Part shown: positions 1-6,846 of the stretch, piece by piece
Layout: each line of letters begins with the position of its first letter
How positions within the stretch are numbered: the first letter of the stretch is position 1
Source of the DNA: Cellvibrionaceae bacterium
Lineage (GTDB): Bacteria; Pseudomonadota; Gammaproteobacteria; Pseudomonadales; Cellvibrionaceae
Assembly: GCA_025800365.1 (NCBI GenBank)
Contig: JAOXRT010000080.1
Location: 1-64,000, forward strand
Reading direction: 5' to 3'
DNA length: 64,000 nt
Position numbers and translations under genes: made by a program
Notes under the pieces: model-generated
Databases searched by the model: none
What the model saw: only the letters and a program-made list of their open reading frames with translations
Told to the model about the DNA's origin: nothing

Positions 1-939
1 TGGTCCGCCCGACTTGTGTGTACCGTCCTTACCGTCTTTATGCATCAACACGTAAAGGCGACCTGCATCATCCATGGTGGCAATTTGCCAGCCACCTGGG
101 CGCCAATTTTCTTTTTGTTCTTTCTCGCTTAGCAATGACCAACTGCCAAGGTCTTTTGGATTGCCTGCACTCAAGTCTACAGCTCGAACTAAGCTTTTAT
201 AGCTAGGAAAATACGCGACTCCCTTATGGAAAACCGGCTTATCAAAAAGTGGATCTTCATCAACATTAAATAGCGGTGGTAATTTCTGCTGCTTGCTAAG
301 CTTGCCATTGGCGTCTAGCTGCGCACTATACATGGCGCCGTTACTACACAATGAAGAGAAACCACGCTTGCCTGTTGGGTAAATCAAACCGCAGCCCGGC
401 ATCTGTACTTCTTCCACAATCTTTCGGCTATCCATATCGATAACACTGACCGATGCTGCGGGCGTAAAGTTGAAGACCAATAGAAAACGATCCTTATCAA
501 CGAGGCGTAATGTATAGCGATGACTCACTACCTGGCCGCGTTTATTACCCGGCAAAATAATCTCGCCATCCTGCTTAAGGCTTTCTGCGTCGTAGATGCT
601 GATGACATCGGTTCTTTCGCCACGCGTGGTTCGGGAATAGTGAGTTTCGGCCACATAAAGCTCTGGCTTTCGGGTCGATTGAATAAAGCTGGCAAATTGA
701 GCAGCATCCATTGCACCAAGATAGCGACGGCTTTGTTTTGCCAAATCTATCGCGACCACACGCCCCGCCACCAAGGCCTCGAAGTTCGCATCGTGAGCAA
801 ATAAAACAGAATCGGGTAATTGTTTTGGCAGTGTTTCATACACCGGCAGAGGTTCAGGTTGTATTTCCGCTTGCAGGGAACAGGCGGCCAGCATCAGCGG
901 CCAAGCAAAAAACGAGCGGAGAGAATCTACGCGAGCCAT
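1..939 (-). CDS. Amine dehydrogenase heavy chain (MauB/AauB-like), 3' end outside window
   Basis: Partial gene entering from the left edge; 313 codons are open from ATG at 939 to base 1. The translation starts with a signal sequence (residues about 10-27, ending LAACSLQA, which could be read as a lipobox or a signal peptidase I site). It carries the beta-propeller signatures of TTQ amine dehydrogenase heavy chains: YVAETHYSRTTRGERTD near residue 90, and WRPGGWQ followed by a YVLM strand near the cut. In known systems this periplasmic subunit pairs with the tryptophan tryptophylquinone light chain and oxidises primary amines, passing electrons to a cupredoxin or cytochrome. The light-chain and maturation genes would lie further left, outside the window. 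An AAAGGT ribosome-binding site sits 7 nt before the ATG. Methylamine versus aromatic amine specificity cannot be decided. Confidence 0.85.
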   Translation of the reverse strand, partial: MARVDSLRSFFAWPLMLAACSLQAEIQPEPLPVYETLPKQLPDSVLFAHDANFEALVAGRVVAIDLAKQSRRYLGAMDAAQFASFIQSTRKPELYVAETHYSRTTRGERTDVISIYDAESLKQDGEIILPGNKRGQVVSHRYTLRLVDKDRFLLVFNFTPAASVSVIDMDSRKIVEEVQMPGCGLIYPTGKRGFSSLCSNGAMYSAQLDANGKLSKQQKLPPLFNVDEDPLFDKPVFHKGVAYFPSYKSLVRAVDLSAGNPKDLGSWSLLSEKEQKENWRPGGWQIATMDDAGRLYVLMHKDGKDGTHKSGGP

Positions 940-975
940 TGAGATACCTTTTACTTATGTTGTTATTTTGGAAAG

Positions 976-1008
976 AGTCTAGGTCAACCGAACTATTTAT
1001 GTCAACCG
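976..1008 (-). promoter_or_regulatory. Promoter of the amine dehydrogenase gene with 18-bp-period direct repeats
   Basis: On the minus strand TTGACA (1000-1005) and TAGACT (976-981) are 18 bp apart, a plausible sigma-70 promoter about 40 bp before the ATG at 939. The octamer GTCAACCG (plus-strand sense) occurs twice, at 983-990 and 1001-1008, an 18-bp period overlapping the -35 box and the spacer. Spaced direct repeats fit an AraC-type activator site, and an AraC gene lies 630 bp away. The regulator link is inference. Confidence 0.45.
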
Positions 1009-1111
1009 TACTAAATAGGTATTTTTTTGGGCAAAAACATGAGCAATGCTTAAGTGATTGAGAGGAAAGGGGTTTTTGCTGCTGGCGAACGGTAAATCAC
1101 GGCCTCGATCC

Positions 1112-1614
1112 GGGGTCAGAACCCATGGGTTCTGACCCCAGGTTTGGGCACGATGTCTTGTGAGTATCGAGAATTGGGTTTGGTGCAGCTTACTGTGATT
1201 TTCTAGGTTTTAAGATCTCGACTTCGATTAGGGGTCAGAACCTGTGGGTTCTGACCCCAGGTTTGGCCACGATGTCTTGTGGGTGTCGAGAATTGGGTTT
1301 GATGCAGGTTACTGTGATTTTCTAGGCTTTAAGATCTCGGCTTCGATGAGGGGTCAGAACCCTTGGGTTCTGACCCCATGTTTGGCCACGATGTCTTGTG
1401 GGTATCGAGAATTGGGTTTGGTGCAGCTTACTGTGATTTTCTAGGTTTTAAGATCTCGGCTTCGATTAGGGGTCAGAACCCGCGGGTTCTGACCCTAGGT
1501 TTGGGCACGGTGTCTTTTAGGTATCGAGGGTTGGGTTCTGTGCAGGTTGATGTAACTTTATAGATTTTAAGATCTCGACTTCGATTGGGGTCAGAACCCT
1601 TGGGTTCTGACCCC
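1112..1614. repeat. 119-bp tandem repeat: five 28-bp palindromes and four near-identical spacers
   Basis: Palindromes of the form GGGGTCAGAACC-N4-GGTTCTGACCCC start at 1112, 1231, 1350, 1469 and 1587, so the period is 119, 119, 119 and 118 bp. The central 2-4 bases differ (CATG, TGTG, CTTG, CGCG, CTTG) while the outer arms are kept, apart from one terminal change in copy 4. The 90-91 bp spacers are near copies of each other; the last one, next to the AraC gene, is the most diverged. Each palindrome is preceded 1-2 bp upstream by GRCYTCGAT. Short open frames at 1244-1444 and 1363-1563 are only the repeat read through and are not genes. Confidence 0.95.
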
Positions 1615-1637
1615 TGCCGCTGCCTTTGTGGGCACTG

Positions 1638-2651
1638 TTATTCTTTATCTCTACGGTATTCTTGAGGACTCAGGCCAGTCCATTGCTTAAAAGCACGGGT
1701 GAACGAGGAAGACTCCACAAAGCCGAGTTGTAAACCGATTTCAGAAATAGAAGTGCTTTCACGCACAAGCTTATCAATCGCGATGTCGCGGCGCATGCTG
1801 TCTTTGAGCTGCTGATAGCTTGTATTTTCAGCTCGCAATTTGCGTCGAAGCGTCGCCGTGGAAACATTAAGATATTCAGCTACACGCTCAAAATCTGGCA
1901 CAGGTCCTTCTTTACCAATAGTTTTGATCAGAATAGATTTAATTTGCGCCGTATAACTATTGTCACTGCCGGGGGTGACCATTAAACCCGCTGGGGCATC
2001 TTTAAGAAACTCTCGAGTTTCAGTCCAATCTCTAACACGCGGTAAAGATAGATACTGAGCATCAATAAAAAAACCATTGTATGCGCTATCAAACACTCTT
2101 TTTTCAGGGAATAAGAGCTCATAAGCACGGAGATTTTCAGGTGCAGTGTAGGCAAAGTGGTTTTCTAAGATCGGAATGCGCGTATCCGTTAGCCAGCACA
2201 TCATCCGGTGGATACACACTGTAATAAATTCCATTAAAAATGCGCTGACCTTCTCGTAACCCTGGGCACGCTTAAGCAGGAATCCTACTCGTCCTTCCTC
2301 TTGCACTAGACTGAACTGCCACTCTACTCGGGTCGTGTTTTGGAAACGACAACACTCACTGAGCATTCCCTTTAGGCTATCAAATTGAAGTAGGTAGCGA
2401 GCCATTAAAGCAAAGTAACCTAACTTACAGCGCTGCCCCGTTAAGCCCCAATACTCATCACCCGAAAGTTCTCTAAGCTTTTGCACCAAACGAACATATT
2501 GCTCGGCGTGTACTACCGCATTATCCTGCGCAAATATATCGGCCGATATATCCAGCTCACTGAGTAATTCTTCAGTATCAATTCCAAGCTCGGTTGCTTG
2601 CCGGAGTGGAGCTCGAATAAAGTGAACGTCGATTGTTAGCATTGAAGCCAT
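1638..2651 (-). CDS. AraC-family transcriptional regulator with N-terminal ligand-binding domain
   Basis: A 337-residue regulator of the OruR/ArgR-like AraC group: residues 1-190 form the arabinose-binding-type sensor domain and the C-terminal 100 residues hold two helix-turn-helix motifs (VAEYLNVSTATLRRKL and ISEIGLQLGFVESSSFTRAF, then a P-x-EYR end). The frame continues upstream to a TTG at 2702, but that codon lies inside a terminator hairpin, so ATG 2651 (or 2642) is the better start. It lies just downstream of, and in the same direction as, the beta-oxidation operon 5802-2758 and before the amine dehydrogenase gene; either could be its target. The ligand is unknown. Confidence 0.85.
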   Translation of the reverse strand: MASMLTIDVHFIRAPLRQATELGIDTEELLSELDISADIFAQDNAVVHAEQYVRLVQKLRELSGDEYWGLTGQRCKLGYFALMARYLLQFDSLKGMLSECCRFQNTTRVEWQFSLVQEEGRVGFLLKRAQGYEKVSAFLMEFITVCIHRMMCWLTDTRIPILENHFAYTAPENLRAYELLFPEKRVFDSAYNGFFIDAQYLSLPRVRDWTETREFLKDAPAGLMVTPGSDNSYTAQIKSILIKTIGKEGPVPDFERVAEYLNVSTATLRRKLRAENTSYQQLKDSMRRDIAIDKLVRESTSISEIGLQLGFVESSSFTRAFKQWTGLSPQEYRRDKE

Positions 2652-2682
2652 CTTTAGCTGTCTGAAAGTGAAAACACTACAA

Positions 2683-2723
2683 ATAAAAAGCCCTCGACTC
2701 AAGTAATACTTGGGTCGAGGGCT
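2683..2723 (-). terminator. Rho-independent terminator of the beta-oxidation operon
   Basis: A hairpin with a 15-bp stem (AGCCCTCGACTCAAG at 2689-2703 pairing with CTTGGGTCGAGGGCT, one mismatch) is followed on the minus strand by TTTTTATTT. It sits about 35 bp after the stop of the last MaoC gene. Confidence 0.85.
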
Positions 2724-2757
2724 CTAAGTAGGACCTAGGGCATATAGCTTTTGCCTG

Positions 2758-3159
2758 TTATACCTCGACTAGGGCCTCGCCCACCAAGGTTTGCTCGCCA
2801 CTGGCTTTTGCGGCTTGAATCTCACAGCGAGCCAAAGTTTTACCCTCTTGTTCTAAAAGCTCTACCACTTTACCACTGCAGGTAACCACATCTTGCAACT
2901 GGGTAATGGCCGCAAATTTATTGCTAAACTTTTTCAACTTAGCTTGTGGCTGCCAATTTGTCAGCATTCTGCCGAGATACGCCATGGACAACATGCCATG
3001 GGCAAATACATCCGGCATGCCTGCAGACTTTGCAAAATCACTGTCAATATGAATTGGATTGTGATCGCCCGAGGCACCGGCAAACAAGGCCAAGGTATAT
3101 CGAGAAATAGGCGCCAACTCTAAAGCGGGTATTTCACTGCCGATTTGAATATCAGTCAT
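2758..3159 (-). CDS. MaoC-like (R)-specific enoyl-CoA hydratase, catalytic hot-dog subunit
   Basis: A 133-residue single hot-dog domain. The hydratase 2 motif is clear at residues 31-58: SGDHNPIHIDSDFAKSAG followed by AHGML, with the catalytic Asp and His in DHNPIH. Proteins of this family hydrate trans-2-enoyl-CoA to (R)-3-hydroxyacyl-CoA. It is the last gene of a four-gene operon, 10 bp after a second hot-dog gene. The two look like a HadA/HadB-style heterodimer, where this partner (HadB-like) carries the active site. A terminator follows. Confidence 0.85.
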   Translation of the reverse strand: MTDIQIGSEIPALELAPISRYTLALFAGASGDHNPIHIDSDFAKSAGMPDVFAHGMLSMAYLGRMLTNWQPQAKLKKFSNKFAAITQLQDVVTCSGKVVELLEQEGKTLARCEIQAAKASGEQTLVGEALVEV

Positions 3160-3169
3160 TTCTCTCTCC

Positions 3170-3613
3170 TTATCCGTTGCGGTAAACCAGGGTATTGGTA
3201 GAAGTTGCCACTAGCTCGCCATCTTGATTGGTGAAGGAATATTGCAGCGCAACAAACTCTAAAGCACCACCTTTCTTATCAAAGATGTCCACAATTTTTG
3301 AGCTTACGGTAATTTCATCACCGGCATAAATGGGTGCAAAATACTCAAAATCCTGCGAACCATGCAGAATACGACCGATTTCTAGCTTTAAAGCAGTAAC
3401 TACTGGAAATGGATCATCACTTTCTAGGGATAAGGTAAATGGAAATGTCGGCGGCGCCAAAACCGATTTATGGCCTTCGGCCTTCGCAGCTTCTTCATTA
3501 AAATAAATCGGGTTCGTTTCACCAATCGCCTTAGCGAAAAACTTCAAACGCCCTTTTTCGATTGTAGTGCTAAATGGCTCAAACTCATGGCCAATGAACT
3601 TCTTATCAATCAT
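3170..3613 (-). CDS. MaoC N-terminal/FAS1-type dehydratase domain protein (HadA-like partner)
   Basis: A 147-residue hot-dog protein of the MaoC_dehydrat_N type. Residues 5-40 (FIGHEFEPFSTTIEKGRLKF, then IGETNPIYFNEEAAK) and the LHGSQDFEYFAPIYAGDEI segment near residue 83 are typical. It resembles the substrate-binding, largely non-catalytic partner of HadAB-type (R)-enoyl-CoA hydratases. Together with the next gene it would form a double hot-dog enzyme. It is followed after 10 bp by the HadB-like gene and preceded by the thiolase gene. Confidence 0.85.
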   Translation of the reverse strand: MIDKKFIGHEFEPFSTTIEKGRLKFFAKAIGETNPIYFNEEAAKAEGHKSVLAPPTFPFTLSLESDDPFPVVTALKLEIGRILHGSQDFEYFAPIYAGDEITVSSKIVDIFDKKGGALEFVALQYSFTNQDGELVATSTNTLVYRNG

Positions 3614-3618
3614 GCAAC

Positions 3619-3654
3619 TGTCCTTTTTACTAGACTCTTTACTAGGCTTTTTAC
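3619..3654 (-). repeat. Three 12-bp tandem repeats ending in a ribosome-binding site
   Basis: Read on the minus strand, GTAAAAAGCCTA, GTAAAGAGTCTA and GTAAAAAGGACA follow each other directly before GTTGC and the ATG at 3613. The last unit supplies the AAAAAGGA Shine-Dalgarno of the HadA-like gene. Unit number could vary by slippage. Confidence 0.7.
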
Positions 3655-3673
3655 TTTGCTCTCAATCCGACTG

Positions 3674-4846
3674 TTAGCTCGCTTGATACAAGGTAACAAC
3701 AACAGCGCCACCAAGACCTAGGTTATGCTGCAAGGCAAGCTTAGCATCAGTAACTTGACGCTGATCGGCCGTGCCACGTAATTGGTTTACCAGCTCATAG
3801 CACTGTGCTAGCCCGGTTGCCCCAATTGGGTGTCCTTTTGACATCAAACCACCAGAAGGGTTAACCACAAATTTACCACCATAGGTATTATCACCTTCGG
3901 CAATAAATTTACTGGCTTCACCTTCAGGGCATAAGCCTAAACCTTCATAGGTAACAACTTCATTAGTGGTAAAGCAATCGTGTAACTCAACCACATCAAC
4001 ATCGTTAATATCCACACCTGCTTGCTCAAATACTTGCTTAGAAGCACGACGAGTCATATCGGCACCAATCAAATCGATGGGGTTATCCCATGTTTGCGGT
4101 GTATCAGTAGCCATAGCTTGGGATAAAATCTTTACGCCGCCATCGTTATTGTGTTTTTTAGCAAACTCTTCACTACACACAATCGCCGCACCTGCACCAC
4201 AAGTAGGAGGACAGCACATGGTGCGAGTCAGGTAATCCATAAAGACCACTTTATCGCCCAACACCTGCTCTTCAGTTAAAGGGGTGTTAAATAAAGACAG
4301 TGGATTGTTCAAGGCATGATTACGGGTTTTAACCGATACCTTGGCAAAAATATCGCGATTGGCGCCATATTTTTCCATATAGTGGTGACCAGCGGCACCA
4401 AAGCAACGCAAGGCCAAAGGCGCGGCTGGATACTCGGCCTTATCTAATACCGTTAGAAAATTATCAAAAGGCGATTCACGATCATCCCAGTGAGAACTTA
4501 AGGCGCCAGGCTGCATCTCTTCAAAACCGAAAGCCAAAACGCACTCCGCCGCACCACTTTCCACCGCTTGGCGAGCCAAGTACAAAGCAGTAGAACCAGA
4601 AGAGCAGTTATTATTCACATTAATAACAGGGATGCCTGTCATAAAGGCATCGTACAAAGCATGCTGAGCACAGGTAGAGTCACCATAGATATAACTACCA
4701 TAGGCTTGCTGCACGGAAGATGCTTCAATGCCTGCGTCTTTTAGCGCGCCCTGTATGGCTTGCGATGCCATAACTCGATAAGGTTCATGTTGGCCAGGCT
4801 TGGCAAACTTCACCATGTCTACGCCAGCAACAATTGCATTGCTCAT
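3674..4846 (-). CDS. SCP-type thiolase / lipid-transfer protein (acyl-CoA thiolase)
   Basis: A 390-residue thiolase of the sterol-carrier-protein (SCPx/Ltp) type. The acyl-accepting Cys is in NNNCSSGSTALYLA near residue 80. Later thiolase elements are VELHDCFTTNE near residue 280 and the GHPIGATGLAQ His motif near 340. Members cleave 3-ketoacyl-CoA, often branched or sterol side-chain substrates, and some paralogues are not classical thiolases. In this operon it would follow the SDR (3-hydroxyacyl-CoA dehydrogenase) and the hot-dog hydratase, completing one beta-oxidation round. The substrate class cannot be read from sequence. Confidence 0.9.
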   Translation of the reverse strand: MSNAIVAGVDMVKFAKPGQHEPYRVMASQAIQGALKDAGIEASSVQQAYGSYIYGDSTCAQHALYDAFMTGIPVINVNNNCSSGSTALYLARQAVESGAAECVLAFGFEEMQPGALSSHWDDRESPFDNFLTVLDKAEYPAAPLALRCFGAAGHHYMEKYGANRDIFAKVSVKTRNHALNNPLSLFNTPLTEEQVLGDKVVFMDYLTRTMCCPPTCGAGAAIVCSEEFAKKHNNDGGVKILSQAMATDTPQTWDNPIDLIGADMTRRASKQVFEQAGVDINDVDVVELHDCFTTNEVVTYEGLGLCPEGEASKFIAEGDNTYGGKFVVNPSGGLMSKGHPIGATGLAQCYELVNQLRGTADQRQVTDAKLALQHNLGLGGAVVVTLYQAS

Positions 4847-4884
4847 AATTTTTCCTCGTAGTTTTATTTGTTTGCTTTGGCCAA

Positions 4885-5802
4885 TTACATGCCAGGAATT
4901 TTAATACCCAAGTTTGTAAAAACAGGTACAAACGAATCGTTAGCGGTTTTGGGTTTATCGGCATCGCTAAAGTCGCAGATTTGATCCCAATTATTTTCTA
5001 CATCTTCGGCACTAAAGCCTTCTACAGGGCTAAAGTTAACGCCCTTGGTGCGCTCCCACTGAAGCTTAGAAATCCAACCCGCACCTACTTCATAGAGGCC
5101 GCCGCTGTCTTGGTTTTGTTCAGCACAAAGCTTCACTACTAACGGGGTAATAAACTCTGGCTTCAGTGCTTTAACCACTTCAGGCGGCAAGATGGTTTCT
5201 GTCATGCGAGAACCCGCTACAGGTGCAATGGCATTTACCTTGATATTTTTCTTGGCACCTTCGATTGCTAAAGTTTGCGTTAAACCGTACAAACCAAGCT
5301 TCGCTGTCGAGTAGTTGGCCTGGCCGAAGTTGCCGTAAATGCCCGCAGCCGACGAGGTGTTGATTATGCGTCCGTATTCTTGCTCCATCATGTAAGGCCA
5401 TGCGGCCTTGGCTACCTTGTAGGCACCTAGAATGTGCACGCGATAGATAAGATCCCAATCTTGGTCGCTCATTTTGGCAAAGCTAGTATCGCGCAGAATA
5501 CCGGCGTTGTTGATAACGACGTCAACACGATCAAAGTTATCGATAGCCGTTTGAATAATGGCATCGCCATCTTCTACGGAGTCATAATTGGCCACGGCCT
5601 GGCCACCCATGGCGGTAATTTCGGCAACCACTTTATCGGCTGCTTCACTGCCTTTGCCCTCACCATGTGCGCTACCACCTAGATCATTCACCACGACTTT
5701 GGCGCCACGACGAGCAAACTCTAGGGCATGAGAGCGACCAAGACCGGCGCCCGCTCCTGTGACAACTACGACGCGATCTTCAAACTTAAGGGTATCAGAC
5801 AT
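4885..5802 (-). CDS. SDR-family (3R)-hydroxyacyl-CoA dehydrogenase, MFE-2/HSD17B4 N-domain type
   Basis: A 305-residue short-chain dehydrogenase. It has the Rossmann motif [20 protein letters not shown] at residues 14-33, the NNAG motif near 97 and the catalytic YSTAK near 163. The [14 protein letters not shown] stretch after the Rossmann helix and the roughly 50-residue C-terminal extension are typical of the dehydrogenase part of peroxisomal multifunctional enzyme type 2. It would oxidise (3R)-hydroxyacyl-CoA with NAD+. First gene of the operon, 38 bp ahead of the thiolase gene; a GGAG ribosome-binding site precedes the ATG. Confidence 0.9.
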   Translation of the reverse strand: MSDTLKFEDRVVVVTGAGAGLGRSHALEFARRGAKVVVNDLGGSAHGEGKGSEAADKVVAEITAMGGQAVANYDSVEDGDAIIQTAIDNFDRVDVVINNAGILRDTSFAKMSDQDWDLIYRVHILGAYKVAKAAWPYMMEQEYGRIINTSSAAGIYGNFGQANYSTAKLGLYGLTQTLAIEGAKKNIKVNAIAPVAGSRMTETILPPEVVKALKPEFITPLVVKLCAEQNQDSGGLYEVGAGWISKLQWERTKGVNFSPVEGFSAEDVENNWDQICDFSDADKPKTANDSFVPVFTNLGIKIPGM

Positions 5803-5916
5803 GATTTATTCTCCGATAATGGCTATAAAAACCAGAGTATGTCGTTCTGGGCCAGGGATAGGAATGTTGAAGATGAGCAAAGCACTTAGCAAAATGTATC
5901 AAAGCCAGCTAAAACC

Positions 5917-6042
5917 GGGCTTCGATACGCCCTTGATGGGTAATAGCCCTTACCCAGAACGCGCTCAAGCCATCCAGGGCGCTCGGGTCGTGACATCCAT
6001 GTCACTTTACGGTTCAGGGTAAGGGCTATTACCCACCAATGG
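5917..6042 (+). repeat. Anchor-plus-palindrome element A (26-bp arms, 61-bp loop)
   Basis: GGGCTTCGAT (5917-5926) is followed by a 26-bp arm (5930-5955) that pairs with 6017-6042 with two mismatches; the inner 18 bp (GGGTAATAGCCCTTACCC) are perfect. The 61-bp loop contains the small hairpin GTGACATCCATGTCAC (5990-6005) and resembles the loops of the two elements at 18.4-18.8 kb (GCGC start, CCATCC, GCTC, CATCC-x-TG in the same order). The element lies between the SDR operon promoter and arsR. An open frame across it (5759-6022) is not credible as a gene. Confidence 0.8.
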
Positions 6043-6090
6043 CTGTTACCATTCGAGCATTAAATTCTTACACTTTTAAATAGAGCACTA

Positions 6091-6398
6091 CCGTAGTCAA
6101 AAGGTGGGGATAAGCTTAGACCACAATTTAGAGCGAGCGCCGAACGAGTAAAAAAGACTCACGTCTTTTTGTGAGGCTTTTTTAGGACTGAGGGAAGCCT
6201 GGAGGGCCGCCGATCGTGGGCTAAGCTTATCCCCACCTTTTGACGGTCAGACAACAAAGAAACAAAAACGAAGAAAACGCCAAGAACGAGTACAGAGACT
6301 CATTTTTTGTGAGGCTTTTTAGAACAGAGAAAAACCTAGAAAGCTGTCGATCGTGGGCTAAGCTTATCCCCATCTTTTGACGGTCAGACAACAAAGAA
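6091..6398. repeat. Composite inverted/direct repeat B downstream of arsR
   Basis: A perfect 24-bp inverted repeat pairs 6096-6119 with 6221-6244 (core GGGGATAAGCTTAG and its complement), enclosing about 100 bp with an inner hairpin AAAAAGAC-TCAC-GTCTTTTT (6151-6170). The loop and right arm, roughly 6133-6258, are then repeated directly at about 6272-6398 with moderate divergence, ending in the same CTTTTGACGGTCAGACAAC. With element A it fills the 612-bp gap between the SDR operon and arsR. No gene is seen in the gap. Confidence 0.8.
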
Positions 6399-6415
6399 GT
6401 AATTAAAAAACGGAA

Positions 6416-6757
6416 CTAGCAACAACGAGCTGGACGATCGTTCATGGCTTCTAGGCGCTTAAGATTTGATTTTGTCCAATTACGATTCTCGTCGCTAGAT
6501 AACTGCAGTAATTGTTTAGCCCAATCAGGCAGATTAGGGTTAATAGAATAAAAAACCCACTGCCCAGCACGACGATCACTTAGCACACCTTGCTTGCGCA
6601 ATTGTGCGAGATGCCTCGACACTTTTGGCTGACTCAGATCTAAAGCTTCCGTCAACTCACAAACACAAAGCTCTTCTTGCTGCACAATTAAATGCAGTGC
6701 ACGAAGACGAGTATCGTCAGCCATCGCCTTATAAAATTGTACCGGGTCTAGAGTCAC
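6416..6757 (-). CDS. ArsR/SmtB-family repressor with Cys-pair metalloid site
   Basis: A 113-residue winged-helix regulator. FYKAMADDTRLRALHLI opens the fold, LSQPKVSRHLAQLRKQGVL is the recognition helix, and ELCVCEL (Cys31, Cys33) matches the As(III)/Sb(III)-sensing alpha-3 motif of ArsR. A further CC pair ends the protein (PARCC). Translation starts at GTG 6757, with AAGGT 6 nt upstream. No arsenite pump or arsenate reductase gene is nearby: downstream are repeats and upstream is fumarase. Targets are therefore unknown. Confidence 0.85.
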   Translation of the reverse strand: MTLDPVQFYKAMADDTRLRALHLIVQQEELCVCELTEALDLSQPKVSRHLAQLRKQGVLSDRRAGQWVFYSINPNLPDWAKQLLQLSSDENRNWTKSNLKRLEAMNDRPARCC

Positions 6758-6846
6758 AGAATTACCTTGATTAAAACTTGGGCGACCTAGGCCGCCCTCT
6801 TGTTTATAAGCTGTGCTTGTAAACAGCTGATAAATTGCAGACAGGA

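Noticed and set aside
711..1061. 116-codon open frame on the plus strand
   Set aside because: It is antisense to the 5' part of the amine dehydrogenase gene and runs into its promoter; composition is not protein-like.
1244..1563. Two overlapping 66-codon open frames with similar protein sequences
   Set aside because: They are the same repeat unit read in one frame, with no ribosome-binding site and no family similarity.
1112..1614. CRISPR array, because of regularly spaced palindromic repeats
   Set aside because: The 90-bp spacers are near-identical copies of each other and no cas gene is present; it is a tandem repeat.
5759..6022. 87-codon open frame across element A
   Set aside because: It begins inside the SDR gene on the other strand and ends within the palindrome; a by-product of the repeat.
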